NCBI GenBank assembly: GCA_000721375.1 | Contig: JOGW01000012.1 | Span: forward strand, 186,001-250,000 | Reading direction: 5' to 3' | DNA from: Streptomyces sp. NRRL B-3428 | Lineage (GTDB): Bacteria > Actinomycetota > Actinomycetes > Streptomycetales > Streptomycetaceae | Length of the DNA stretch: 64,000 nucleotides | Shown here: positions 21,533-31,100 of the stretch, piece by piece | How the letters are laid out: the number at the start of each line of letters is the position of its first letter | Numbering within the stretch: the first letter of the stretch is position 1 | The notes under the pieces: model-generated | The model's database searches: none | Told to the model about the DNA's origin: nothing | What the model saw: the letters and a program-made list of their open reading frames with translations, nothing else | Made by a program: the position numbers and the translations under genes

Positions 21533-23020
21533 TCACCTTTCGTTTGTCCGATTACGGGTGTTGCGGATACGTGCGTTGCGGGGGCTGGTGCGTTCTTCGT
21601 ACAGCCGATGCCAGTACTCCTTGCCGGAGAGCCCCGGCTGCGTGAACCCCGCGCGGTAGAGACCGTGTGCGATCCGGCGGCGCAGCGCCTCCTCCAGCGT
21701 GTCCCGCAGGGGGCCCGCACGCAGCTGGGCTCCCGCGCCGAGCAGGCCCTCCATGACGTCGAACGCTCCGGTGAAGTCTCCGTGCGCGAGGCGTTCGCGG
21801 ATGCCGCCGAAGGACTCGGGGTGGCGGTGTGCGTCGTCGATCGCCTGGAGGCAGGGCATCGGCGGCCCGCCGAGCGCCGCCAGGAGTTCCTCGCGGTGCA
21901 GGTCCGCCGGGTCGTGGTCGAGCGGCGCGAGCACGCCGTCGACCTGGGCGATGCGGTGCCGCGCGCCCCGGCAGTCGACGAGATGGGTGCGGCGCGCCGG
22001 CTCCCGGTCGGCTCCGCCACGCGAAGCCCGTACGCCCAGAGCCTTTGCCACCAGCGGATGCAGCCGCTCGCCGTCGATCATTCCGGCGTCGAGGAGTTCG
22101 AGGTCGGGCGGCACCCAGGTGGCGGCGTCGGGCAGCACCGGGACGTCGCCCGGGTCGGCCGTGATGCGCGAGGTCCGGGTGTCGATCGCGAGGCGCCGAC
22201 CGGATCCGAGGCGGACGCCGACGAGTCCGGGGCCGACGGGCGCGTCCGCCTCGGGCCCTTGTGCCGCGTCCCCGGCGTCCGGCCCGTATCGCCCGGCGGC
22301 GAGCACGAGCCGCGCCTCGGCCGACCATTGCGCCACCGCCCAGTGCGACTCCACCTCCCTTGCCCAGGTGGGCAGTTGGACCGGATCAGCTGCCCAAGAG
22401 GGGCGCTGGGACCCGCGTCCGGTCAAGGACGGAACCCCTGCACCTCCCGGCCCGTCGACCAGACCGGCCCTCTCCCGCAGCTCCCCCGCCCGGCGCGCGT
22501 CCCACAGATGCCGGTGCAGATCGAGCCGGAAGCGGGCGCTCGGCCGCGGGTGCGGATGGGGCGGGCCTTCGGTCAGGGTCCCGTCCCACACGGTGAGGCT
22601 GATCCGCTGTCCGGCGTCGGCCCAGGCCGGCGGGGTCCGTACGACGAGATGCAGCCGACGGCCCGCCACACCTGTTCCGTAGCGCGCGAGGGAGATCGTG
22701 ACGCCGGGCCGCAGCAGGCCGTCAGGACCGATCCGCGGCAGGTGCCAGCGCAGCAGGTCGGGTGCGAAATGCCGTAGATCAGCACGGAGTCGGGCTGTGA
22801 GTTCGCCGCCGTACGTGGCGGCCAGGCGCCGCAGATCGAGATCGACGTCCACGCGTGCCGCGGCGCACGCACCCGCCCAGTCCCCCGCTTCACGGCGGAC
22901 GGTGGCGGTGTCGATCATGGTGGGCGGCACGGCGAACTCTCGCACGCGCCGCCAGAACGCAAGCCGGTGATCACCGGCTTGAACAGTGGGTCGGGTCCCG
23001 GTTCCGGTCTCGGTGAGCAT
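21533..23020 (-). CDS. Uncharacterised protein of MoxR-VWA operon
   Basis: A 495-residue soluble protein that I do not recognise. It is rich in Arg and acidic residues, has no membrane segment and no signal peptide. It contains several WxxP-type motifs (DLLRWHLPRIGP; LPTWAREVESHW; AATWVPPDLELL) and a conserved-looking C-terminal YRAGFTQPGLSGKEYW segment. The ATG at 23020 is preceded by AAGGTGAG. Its stop is 6 bp from the MoxR start, so it is the first gene of the operon and probably supplies the substrate-specific component. No function can be assigned. Confidence 0.7.
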   Translation of the reverse strand: MLTETGTGTRPTVQAGDHRLAFWRRVREFAVPPTMIDTATVRREAGDWAGACAAARVDVDLDLRRLAATYGGELTARLRADLRHFAPDLLRWHLPRIGPDGLLRPGVTISLARYGTGVAGRRLHLVVRTPPAWADAGQRISLTVWDGTLTEGPPHPHPRPSARFRLDLHRHLWDARRAGELRERAGLVDGPGGAGVPSLTGRGSQRPSWAADPVQLPTWAREVESHWAVAQWSAEARLVLAAGRYGPDAGDAAQGPEADAPVGPGLVGVRLGSGRRLAIDTRTSRITADPGDVPVLPDAATWVPPDLELLDAGMIDGERLHPLVAKALGVRASRGGADREPARRTHLVDCRGARHRIAQVDGVLAPLDHDPADLHREELLAALGGPPMPCLQAIDDAHRHPESFGGIRERLAHGDFTGAFDVMEGLLGAGAQLRAGPLRDTLEEALRRRIAHGLYRAGFTQPGLSGKEYWHRLYEERTSPRNARIRNTRNRTNER

Positions 23021-23220
23021 CAGCACTCACCTTGAGCCGACCGGACCCCCCATCTGCCTTCGAAGCCAGCAGCGTAAGTCGTCATCGCGGCGAGCATAGC
23101 CAGAGCGCACCTCGGGGCGACAGCGAATTAACTGCGGGCGGTACATGGCCAGTAGGCCCGGCAGGGGCAAGACTGATGCGGTGAGCACCTGCGCCGCTAC
23201 GGCCGTCGAAGGAGGCCCGG

Positions 23221-23580
23221 ATGAGCACGGAAGCTCCCCGAGTGGAGCTCACCCCCGCAGCCGGTGAGCTGCTGCGGAAACTGCGTGAAGCCCATGGGCC
23301 ACTGATGTTCCACCAGTCCGGCGGCTGCTGCGACGGCAGTTCGCCGATGTGCTACCCGGAGGGCGAGTTCCGCACCGGCGACTCCGACGTCCTGCTCGCG
23401 TCGCTCGCGGTCGAGGGGGTGACGGAGCCGATCGGGTTCTGGATGTCGAAGAGCCAGTACGAGGTGTGGAGTCACACCCGGCTGATCGTCGACGTGGTCG
23501 AGGGCCGCGGTGGCGGGTTCTCGCTGGAGGCACCGGAAGGGGTCAGGTTCCTGATCCGCTCCCGCATGCTCGGGACGTGA
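23221..23580 (+). CDS. DUF779 family protein
   Basis: A small soluble protein of 119 residues belonging to DUF779, which is often found next to aldehyde dehydrogenases. The conserved Cys-rich motif GGCCDGSSPMCY at about residues 38-49 could bind a metal. A strong ribosome site (GGAGG) precedes the ATG. No aldehyde dehydrogenase gene lies beside it here, so it is an orphan copy. Function is unknown. Confidence 0.8.
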   Translation: MSTEAPRVELTPAAGELLRKLREAHGPLMFHQSGGCCDGSSPMCYPEGEFRTGDSDVLLASLAVEGVTEPIGFWMSKSQYEVWSHTRLIVDVVEGRGGGFSLEAPEGVRFLIRSRMLGT

Positions 23581-23587
23581 GCCGTCC

Positions 23588-23643
23588 CAGGGCTTGGCGT
23601 TGCTGACGATGACCCGCGTCAGGGCTTGAGGTTGCTGACGATG
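23588..23643. repeat. Tandem duplication of a gene 3' end (32-bp period)
   Basis: Two 24-bp copies, 23588-23611 and 23620-23643, differ at only two bases. The second is the last codons and stop of the small membrane protein gene on the minus strand. The first is a duplicate downstream of that stop with the stop codon lost. It occupies the gap between the convergent DUF779 and small membrane protein genes. Confidence 0.75.
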
Positions 23644-23813
23644 TTGGCGGTCGCCGTCAGACCGTTCTGGATGGTCGGCGCCATGCTGGTGCTCGCCAGG
23701 TAGAAGCCGAGCAGTACGCAGACGAGCGCGTGCGTGATCTTCAGCGCCCCGTTGCGCAGGAACACGATCGCGAGGATGAGCAGCAGCAGTACAACTGACA
23801 CCGAAATGGCCAT
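23619..23813 (-). CDS. Small two-helix membrane protein
   Basis: Sixty-four residues. Residues 4-20 form a hydrophobic helix (VSVVLLLLILAIVFL), then a short RNGALKITH turn, then a second helix (ALVCVLLGFYLAS). The tail ends SNLKP. Small proteins of this kind are common in Streptomyces, and similar ones sit near conjugation or DNA-transfer genes, but nothing of that sort is nearby. GGGAG lies eight bases before the ATG. Function unknown. Confidence 0.72.
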   Translation of the reverse strand: MAISVSVVLLLLILAIVFLRNGALKITHALVCVLLGFYLASTSMAPTIQNGLTATANIVSNLKP

Positions 23814-23832
23814 CGTCCGGACTCCCTACGCG

Positions 23833-23886
23833 CCTCCGCCACGTCAACACCGCGGCGTTTTCGCCGTCAGTGTGGCGTGGCGGAGG
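23833..23886 (-). terminator. Long compound hairpin after the GDPD-like gene
   Basis: An outer perfect 11-bp stem (23833-23843 with 23876-23886) encloses an inner CGGCG/CGCCG stem. It lies 103 bp beyond the stop of the GDPD-like gene and 20 bp before the small membrane protein start. It could end the former transcript or form the 5' leader of the latter. Confidence 0.6.
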
Positions 23887-23988
23887 GGCCGTCCGGTCGA
23901 CTGACATGTCCTCCGAACGTGTGTTGACGGGGAGTGACGGTCCCCCGCAGAGGTGCCGGTGCGCCTCGTCAGTGCGGGTCGGAGTGGG

Positions 23989-24849
23989 TCAGTGTCCGTC
24001 GTACGCGTCCAGGAAGGCTTCGAGCGCCACCAGGTCGTCGGTGTTGATGTGGTCCGCGTCGGCCGCGATCAGCTCCAGCCAGACGGCTCCGCGTTCGGCG
24101 CCGGGCAGATCGGGCGTGGCCCAGAACCGTACGCGCTGGCCCCGGCTGTGCGCCGTCCCGATGATCTGCTGCAGCTTGGCGCGTTCGGCTGCCGGCATCG
24201 GGCCTGCGCCCTGCCAGGTGAAGTGATTGGTCCAGTTGTCGCTGATCAGGGGCGCGAACGCAGCGGTCGCGGGGCCGCCCAGATCCGCGAGGCGGCCGTC
24301 GTAGAACGCGTACCGCACCTGCTGCGCCTCCATCGGCGCCCGCGCGGCCCGGTCCCCGGAGATCACCGCGGTGACGGCTCCCGGGCGCACCTTTCCGTAC
24401 GCGTACGTGGTGAACAGGCGCCGGTAGCGGTGCAGTTGGCGGTGCAGCTCGGCGTATGCGGCGACTCCGTCGACCTTGATGTCGATCAGCAGTTGGAGGG
24501 GCTTGTGGTGGCCGCGGTACACGGACCCGTGGTGGCGGCGCACCCGTTCGGCCAAGGGCTTCAGATACAGGGATTCGAGGGTGCGTGCGGGGTCGAGGTC
24601 CACCGGGTCGTGGGCGACGAGCAGGTCGCCGTTCACGAGGAAGATGTCCGCTTCGACGCTGGTGAAGCGGTGGTCGAGCGCGTCGAGCAGGGGGCGGGTG
24701 TGCAGATAGTCGTTGTGCGCGTGGGCTCGCTTCAGCGGCCTTCTGTCCGGCCTGCATCCGCTCGCCTGCGCGTACGAGGGGACGGCGAGCGCACCGGCTG
24801 CGGCGGCGAGGGTGGTGACGGCGGTGCGACGGGTCACTTCTAAGGCCAT
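23989..24849 (-). CDS. Secreted GDPD/PI-PLC-like phosphodiesterase
   Basis: A 286-residue protein with a twin-arginine-like signal (TRRTAVTTLAAAAGALAVPSY). The mature part begins with the TIM-barrel PLC-like phosphodiesterase motifs AHAHNDYLH, VEADIFL and LLVAHDP, which supply the catalytic His and metal-binding Glu/Asp. It ends with a glycerophosphodiesterase-like NTDDLVALEAFL strand. The shape matches AIM6-like members of the superfamily. It should cleave phosphodiesters outside the cell, but the lipid or sugar substrate is unknown. Confidence 0.78.
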   Translation of the reverse strand: MALEVTRRTAVTTLAAAAGALAVPSYAQASGCRPDRRPLKRAHAHNDYLHTRPLLDALDHRFTSVEADIFLVNGDLLVAHDPVDLDPARTLESLYLKPLAERVRRHHGSVYRGHHKPLQLLIDIKVDGVAAYAELHRQLHRYRRLFTTYAYGKVRPGAVTAVISGDRAARAPMEAQQVRYAFYDGRLADLGGPATAAFAPLISDNWTNHFTWQGAGPMPAAERAKLQQIIGTAHSRGQRVRFWATPDLPGAERGAVWLELIAADADHINTDDLVALEAFLDAYDGH

Positions 24850-24872
24850 GACTACCTCTCAGAGCGACGGAC

Positions 24873-24900
24873 GGGCGGGACCGAGTATGCGGTCCCGCCC
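24873..24900 (-). terminator. Terminator of the RuBisCO operon
   Basis: A perfect 10-bp inverted repeat, GGGCGGGACC (24873-24882) and GGTCCCGCCC (24891-24900), with an 8-base loop, lies 63 bp past the RuBisCO stop and before the next leftward gene. It marks the operon end. Confidence 0.75.
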
Positions 24901-24963
24901 ACCCCGAGTGGCAGTGTGCTGAAGGGAGTTGGTCAGCCATTCACCCGTGGATCATGTCCGGCC

Positions 24964-26343
24964 TCACTTGACGCCGAGCTCGTCGCGCCAGTTCGGGTAG
25001 AACCGGTCCGCGTCGGCCTGGAAGGACTCGAACGCGCCCTTGAGCTCCGCGTGGTCCTTGGCGTACTCGGTGAGCTTGACGCCCTTCATCCAGGCGTCCT
25101 GCGCCTGGCGCAGCGACTTGGCGCCGGCGGTGCCGCCGTCCTTGTGGCCGAAGGCACCGCCGCCCGAGGTCTGGATCACGTTGGAGTGGCCCAGGTTGTC
25201 GAAGAAGCCGGGCAGGCGCAGGGCGTTCATACCGCCGGAGATGATCGGGGTGGTGGACTTCATGCCCAGCCACTCCTGATGGAAGTACGGGCCGTCGGCC
25301 GAGTCCTGCTCCAGCATGAAGGCGATGGCCTTGTCGGCGGCGTCGCCCTCCATCTTGCCGTAGCCCATCGTGCCGGTGTGCATGCCGGAGGCGCCCTGCA
25401 GTCGGGTCATCTTGCAGTGCACGAAGGAGGTGTAGCCGCGCTGCGACTGCGGGCTGGTGACGGCCCCGTGGCCGGCCCGGTGGAAGTGCAGGAACTGGTG
25501 GGGGAAGTTCCGGCGGGCGGTGGTGACCGAGGTCGGTCCGGCCACGTAGCCGTCGACGAGGAAGGCGACGTGGTCGGCGTTCTCGGCGAAGGTCTCCAGG
25601 ATGAACTCGCCGCGGGCGATCATCTCGGCCGGGTCGTCGGCGGTGATGTTGGCGGAGAAGAGCTTGGCCTCGCCGGTCTCGTCCTGGGCGCGGCGCATCG
25701 CGTCGGCCACGGCCTTCATCGTGTCCTTGAGCGGGGCGAAGACCTGGTTGCCCTGGGGCTCGTCGTTCTTGATGAAGTCGCCGCCGAGCCAGAACTGGTG
25801 GCAGGCGTCCGCGAACGGCTGCGGGCGCAGGCCCAGCTTCGGCTTGATGATGGTGCCGACGACCATGCCGCCGTTGACGACCGGGCGGTCGAGGACCCGC
25901 CACATGTCCTGGATGTTCATCATCGGGCCGTCGAACAGGCGCAGGTAGGCCGGCGGCACGTAGAAGTCGTGCATCTTGGCGTACTCGACGTCGCCCATGC
26001 CCTGGTTGTTGCCGATGGTCAGGGTCAGGAAGGAGGCGATCATCGCGCGGCCGTCGATGATGTTCCGGTCGAAGAGCTCGACCGGGTACGCGATCTTCAT
26101 GAGCTCCTTGGCCTCGTCTATCTCGTAGACGAGCGCGTCGACGCCCTTGGTGAAGTCGTCGGTGGTGCAGACCTCGACGTTGGTGCCGGTCGAGGACTCG
26201 GCGGCGAAGTGCGCGGCGGTGGAGAGGTAGTCGCCGTAGCCCGCCTTGGGCTTCATGGTGTACGCGCAGAGCACATGGCGGCCGCCCTCGATGAGGGCCT
26301 CCTCGGTGAGTGCGAGGTTCGCATAACGGCTCGACTGGTCCAT
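24964..26343 (-). CDS. cbbM: Form II ribulose-1,5-bisphosphate carboxylase (RuBisCO)
   Basis: Large-subunit-only RuBisCO of form II, 459 residues. The first residues ([12 protein letters not shown]) and long internal stretches match what I remember of Rhodospirillum rubrum CbbM, with one extra residue near position 40. Every active-site residue is present: Glu49, Thr54 and Asn55 (loop N-terminus), Asn112, Lys167 (TIIKPKLGL), carbamylated Lys192 with Asp194 and Glu195 ([11 protein letters not shown]), His288 and Arg289, His322, loop-6 Lys330 (GYGKMEG), Ser369 and the GGGAFGH phosphate loop. It is therefore a true carboxylase rather than a RuBisCO-like protein. AGGAG precedes the ATG. It is the last gene of an operon with kinases, phosphatase, dehydrogenase and permease, and without phosphoribulokinase, which points to sugar catabolism rather than autotrophy. 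Confidence 0.95.
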   Translation of the reverse strand: MDQSSRYANLALTEEALIEGGRHVLCAYTMKPKAGYGDYLSTAAHFAAESSTGTNVEVCTTDDFTKGVDALVYEIDEAKELMKIAYPVELFDRNIIDGRAMIASFLTLTIGNNQGMGDVEYAKMHDFYVPPAYLRLFDGPMMNIQDMWRVLDRPVVNGGMVVGTIIKPKLGLRPQPFADACHQFWLGGDFIKNDEPQGNQVFAPLKDTMKAVADAMRRAQDETGEAKLFSANITADDPAEMIARGEFILETFAENADHVAFLVDGYVAGPTSVTTARRNFPHQFLHFHRAGHGAVTSPQSQRGYTSFVHCKMTRLQGASGMHTGTMGYGKMEGDAADKAIAFMLEQDSADGPYFHQEWLGMKSTTPIISGGMNALRLPGFFDNLGHSNVIQTSGGGAFGHKDGGTAGAKSLRQAQDAWMKGVKLTEYAKDHAELKGAFESFQADADRFYPNWRDELGVK

Positions 26344-26388
26344 GGTTCGTTCTCCTGAAGGGTTGCTGATACGTGTGCGGGGGCTTGT

Positions 26389-27426
26389 TCAGCCCTTGAG
26401 GACCTCGGGGTTGGCGCAGTGCGCGAGGGGCTCGCCGCGCAGGTAGCGGCCGACCTCGCCGGCGACGATGCGGGCCGCCTTGTGCGCGACCTCCTGGCTG
26501 CCGCCCGCGATGTGCGGGGTCATGACGATCCCCGGGGTGGTGAGCAGCCGCGATCCGGCGGGGACGGGCTCCTCGGGGAAGACGTCGAACCCGGCGCCGG
26601 AGAGCTGACCGGAGTCGATCGCGTCGCACACCGCGTCGTAGTCGAGGAGCGCGCCCCGGGCGCAGTTCACCAGGACCGACCCGCGCGGCATCTTCGCCAG
26701 CTGTTCGGCGCCGATCATGCCCTTGGTCTCCTCGGTGACGCGGGCGTGCAGGGAGACGATGCGGGAGCGGGTGAGCAGCTCGTCCAGGGAGACCAGCTCG
26801 GCGACACCTTCGACGAGTTCGGGCTTCACGTACGGGTCGAAGACGAGGACCTCGGCGCCCATCGCCTTGAGGACCTTGGCGACCCGGGAGCCGATCGCTC
26901 CGTATCCGATGAGACCGACGGTGGCGCCCTCGATCTCGATGCCGCAGTTGTCGTAGTCGTAGTAGTCGCCGCGCCACACACCGTTGCGCATCTCGAAGTG
27001 GGTGTCCCCGACTCCGCGGGCGGCGGCGAGCAGCAGCGTGAGGGTGTGCTCGGCGGTGGCCACCGCGTTGCGGCCGGGGGCGTAGCAGACGGCGACGCCG
27101 TGCTTGGTGGCCGCCTCCAGGTTCGCGTTGACCGGGCCGCCGCGGCTGATGCACATCAGCTTCAGGTCGGGGCAGTTGGCGAGCATGCGCTCGGTGAGCG
27201 GGGCGAGCTGGGTGACGCAGACCTCGACGCCCTGCAGTGCCTCGATCATCTCGTCCTCGGTGCCGGAGGCCTCGATGACCTCGGCGACCTTGCCGAACGG
27301 GGTGTGCGGCCAGGGGAGCTTGATCTCCTTGACGTCCACTGCGCCGTCGGTCGCCTGCTCGACCTCGTCGGTCAGCAGGTGCGGAAGGACGAAGTGGTCG
27401 CCCGCTGCGAGGACCTTGGTGCTCAT
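26389..27426 (-). CDS. D-2-hydroxyacid dehydrogenase (phosphoglycerate dehydrogenase-like)
   Basis: NAD-dependent D-isomer-specific 2-hydroxyacid dehydrogenase, 345 residues. The Rossmann loop is GYGAIG (174-179), with Asp197 (VFDP) indicating NAD over NADP. The catalytic residues are Arg257 (NCARGALL), Glu286 (FPEEP) and His305 (TPHIAGGS). The SRGGPVNAN motif resembles D-3-phosphoglycerate dehydrogenases. There is no C-terminal ACT domain, so it is not the housekeeping serine enzyme. In this operon it could reduce glyoxylate or hydroxypyruvate or oxidise 3-phosphoglycerate. I start it at the ATG at 27426 (AAGGAG upstream); the frame remains open to 27624 inside the phosphatase gene. Confidence 0.88.
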   Translation of the reverse strand: MSTKVLAAGDHFVLPHLLTDEVEQATDGAVDVKEIKLPWPHTPFGKVAEVIEASGTEDEMIEALQGVEVCVTQLAPLTERMLANCPDLKLMCISRGGPVNANLEAATKHGVAVCYAPGRNAVATAEHTLTLLLAAARGVGDTHFEMRNGVWRGDYYDYDNCGIEIEGATVGLIGYGAIGSRVAKVLKAMGAEVLVFDPYVKPELVEGVAELVSLDELLTRSRIVSLHARVTEETKGMIGAEQLAKMPRGSVLVNCARGALLDYDAVCDAIDSGQLSGAGFDVFPEEPVPAGSRLLTTPGIVMTPHIAGGSQEVAHKAARIVAGEVGRYLRGEPLAHCANPEVLKG

Positions 27427-27482
27427 GAGGGGTTGCTCCTTGGGTGGTGCACTGTGGGGGTGGTAGTGCGGGTGGTACGTGG

Positions 27483-28112
27483 TTACTTGCCGGGTCCGTA
27501 CGGGGCGTTGAACCTGATGAGGGACGCCTGGCCGTGTCCGATCCGGACCTCGGTGAGGGTGCCGTTGTCCAGGACCGGGAAGACCCGCCGGTACTCGTCG
27601 AGGCCGATGCCGAGCAGTTCGCACAGCAGCACCCGGTACAGGGCGTTGTGCGCGACGACCAGGACACGGCCGCCGGGGTGCTCCGCGGCGATCTCCTCGA
27701 GCAGCACCCGGGCCGCGCGGGCGGCCTTGCGCGGGTCGTTGCCGCCCGGCAGATGGTCGGTGACGGGCCGCAGGACGAACTTGGCGAGTTCCTCTGGGAA
27801 GGCCTCGCGCATCTCGGCGAGGTTCAGGCCTTCACCGCGGCCGAAGTCCAGTTCCAACAGCCGGGCGTCTTCGTGCAGTTCGAGCCCGAGCGCGCGGGCC
27901 GCCGGTTCGGCCGTGCGGCGGGCCCGGGACAGCGGCGAGGTGTACACCGCGTCGATCCGCTGTCCCTCGGCCCAGGTGCCGAGTTCATCGGCCTGACGCC
28001 GGCCGCGTTCGGTGAGCGCCACGTCGGCGCGGCCCGCATAGCGGTTCTCCGCGTGCCAGACGGTCTCGCCATGGCGTACGAGGATGAACTCGGTCGCAGG
28101 CATTCCACTCAT
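27483..28112 (-). CDS. Histidine phosphatase / phosphoglycerate mutase-like
   Basis: A 209-residue member of the histidine phosphatase superfamily. The phosphorylated His14 sits in LVRHGET. The second Arg63 is in SPLSRARRT, the acid Glu87 is in LELDFGRGEG and the second His155 is in VVAHN. All four core residues are present. Members act as phosphoglycerate mutases or as sugar-phosphate phosphatases, and the sequence does not decide between them. It overlaps the kinase stop by 4 bp (ATGA). Beside RuBisCO it may handle 3-phosphoglycerate or 2-phosphoglycolate. Confidence 0.85.
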   Translation of the reverse strand: MSGMPATEFILVRHGETVWHAENRYAGRADVALTERGRRQADELGTWAEGQRIDAVYTSPLSRARRTAEPAARALGLELHEDARLLELDFGRGEGLNLAEMREAFPEELAKFVLRPVTDHLPGGNDPRKAARAARVLLEEIAAEHPGGRVLVVAHNALYRVLLCELLGIGLDEYRRVFPVLDNGTLTEVRIGHGQASLIRFNAPYGPGK

Positions 28113-31100
28113 CGGGCCGCCCTTTCCTTCGCGTGTGTTGCCACCGACTCGTCGAGCCAGCCCCTGCGGACGAGCTCGTCGAGGAACTCCAGGTAACGCG
28201 GGGTCCAGCGCTCATGCCGTACGGCATCGGGCTTGATCTCCGCGCCGCCGCGGACCATCGCGGCGGCCGCCTCCTGCACGGACACTCCGCTGGAGGTGGC
28301 CGCGAGCACCGCCATGCCGATGGCGCCCTCGGCCTGCTCGGGCAGCAGCACCGGACGGCCGAGTACGTCGGCGCGCAGCCGGTTCCAGTAGGGGTTCTTC
28401 GCGCCACCGCCGGTCAGCGTGAGCGGGCCGTCCACCGGCGCGCCGAGCTGGTCGAGGTAGTCGAAGCAGAGCCGTTCGATGAACGCGACGCCGAGGAGGT
28501 GGGCGTGGAAGCGCTCGGCCTCGTCGGCGGGCTCGCCGAGCAGGAAGCCCTCGGCCCGGGGTGCGCGGAACGGGAAGCGCTCGCCGCCGGTGGAGACCAG
28601 CGGATAGGCGACCGCGTCGCTGTCCGACTCGGCTGCCAGGACGGTGAGTTCGTCGAGGTCCGCGCCCTGGAACTCTCGCGAGATCACCCCGGCGCCACTG
28701 CTGGACGCACCGCCCGGCAGCCAGCTCTCGCCGGGGCCTCGGTGGCAGTAGACGACGCCGTTCGGGTCGCGTACGAGATGCGGGCTCATGCCCTTGAACA
28801 CCAGGGTCGTACCGAGCACCGAGTTCCACGCACCGGGGGTCAGCGCGCCCGCGCCGATCTGGGCGGCGCAGCCGTCGGTCATACCCGCGACGATCGCCGT
28901 GCCCGCCGGAATCCCGGTGGCCTCGGCGGCCTCGGCGCACACCGTGCCGATGACCGCTCCCGGCCGTACGACCTCGGGCAACAGCCCTTCCGGTACGTGG
29001 AGTTCTGCCATGACCTCCTGCGGCCACCGCTCCTCGATCAGGTGGTAGCCGGTCTTGAGCGCGTGGCTCGCGTCGCTCGCGACCTGGCGGCCCGCGAGCC
29101 GCCAGGTCACGAGGTCGGTCTGGTGCAGCAGCCGAACCCCTGTACCGGCTGCTGCAACCTTGTGATCCAGGAGCCAGAGCAGCTTCGGCAGCGCCCAGGA
29201 CGGCTGCATCGAGCGGTAGCCCAGCTCCTGCCAGACGGACTCCCCCGCCTGGTTCGCGCGGCCGGCCTGGTCGGCGGCCCGCCCGTCGTCGTACATCAGA
29301 CCCTGTGTGAGCGGGGTGCCGTCCGCGTCCGCGAGGAGGATCGTGCCCGAAGTGCCGTCGATCGCAAGGCCCTTGATCCGGGCCGGTTCGATCTCGGCAA
29401 GCGCTTCGCGCGAAGCCTCCGCGAGGGCGCTCCACCACTGCTCGGGGTCCTGCTCGTGGCGCTTGCCGTCGCGCCGGCTGGTCAGCGGCCGCGAGGCGGC
29501 GGCGAGTACCCGGCCGGTGGAGTCGACGGCGACGCAGCGCGCGGACTGGGTGCCGAGGTCGAGGCCGAGCCAGACGGCGTCGGGAGCGAGTTCAGGCTGC
29601 ACGGAGAGCTCCTTCGAGACCCGCGCCGTCACGCGGACGGGAACGGGGAGGGTGCGACCGGAGGACCAGCCGGCCTCGCGGGCGAGGTTGCGCCAGTTGA
29701 GGAAGTCCTCGTAGCGGGCCGAGTAGAACTGGGACCACTTCGGGCTTGGCTCCCAAGTCGACGTCATCCGGACGTACTTGGCGGCCGCGCTGTGCATCGA
29801 GGACTCTGCGCCGGACAGGACGAGGCCCGTCAGGAACGCCCCCTTGGCACCGAGCTCGGTGTCCCCGGAACGGGCCGTGGGCACCCCGGTGGCGTCCGCG
29901 ATCAACTGGCACCAGTCGTCGTTGTTGGCTCCGCCGCCGCAGAGCCTGAGCTCGGTGACGGTCGTACGGGAGGCCACGAGCGAATCGCGCAGGACGAGCG
30001 AGAGCCCCTCGAAGACCGAGCGGGCCACGTCGGCCCGGCTGTGCTCCAGGGAAAGCCCCCAGAACGCGCCGCGCGCGGTGGGATCCAGGAACGGAGCGCG
30101 CTCACCGGCGGGTGACAGATACGGCATGAAGGAGAGTCCCTTCGCGCCGGGCTCCGCCTTGAACGCCAGCCTGCCGAGCTTCGGCGGGCCGTCCAGATCG
30201 AGCAACTTCGACGCCCAGACCAGGACTTCGGCGCCGTTGAGGGTCGGGAAGGCGCGCAGCACACGCTCGCGGCCCCGGTAGGCGATGTTGATGCCGGAGG
30301 GTTCGCCGCTCGTGTCCACCTCGTGGCGGACGATCTCGGTGCACAGTGTGGTGCCGAGGATCGAGCAGGCCTGGCCCGGGTTGACCACTCCCACACCGCG
30401 CGCGGTGGAGGCGATGTCGTAGGGGGCCATGACCACCGGAAGGCCCTCGGGTAGCCCGAGCTGTCCGGCGGCCTCGCGGGTGATCTCCGCGATCCGCTCC
30501 TCCTCGCCGAGCACCTTCGGCAGGAGCCGGCGGTACGCGGAGAGCCCGAACAGATCGATGATCTCGTCGTCGTAGTCGCCGGTGTCGTGGTTGAGGAACG
30601 GTGCGGAGGCGTCCGACTCGTCCATCGCCATCACACCGGTGAGGTTGTAGAAGAGCCACCCGGCCGCCGTCAGCGAGGACGCCGAGCGCGCGAGGCGCTG
30701 CGGATCGTGCGAACCGAGCCAGCTGAAGATCGCGTTGGGCATTCCGCTGCAGGTGAGCGAGCCGTTGCGGCGGTAGGCGTCCTCGAGGACGCCCTCCTTC
30801 TCCCAGCGCGTGAGGATCTCGCCGGCGCGGCCGTCCGACCAGAGGATGGCCGGTCCGGTGGGCTTGCCGTGCCGGTCCACCAGCCAGGCGTCGTCGCCCT
30901 GCGCGGTGAAGGTGACGAGCCAGACCGGGTCGTCGATGTCCGAGAGGACGTTGCGGACCGTGTAGACGACCGCGTTCCACACGGTGTCCATGTCCTGCTC
31001 GGCCCAGCCGGGGTGCCGGCGCAGCACCTCGGTGCCGATCCGGGAGACGGCGAGTTCGGTGCCGTTGTCGTCGAACACCACGGACTTGATCATCGTGGTT

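Noticed and set aside
24964..26343. Interpretation of the RuBisCO gene as a RuBisCO-like protein (methionine salvage or apionate type).
   Set aside because: All carboxylase active-site residues, including loop-6 Lys330 and the carbamylated Lys192, are present.
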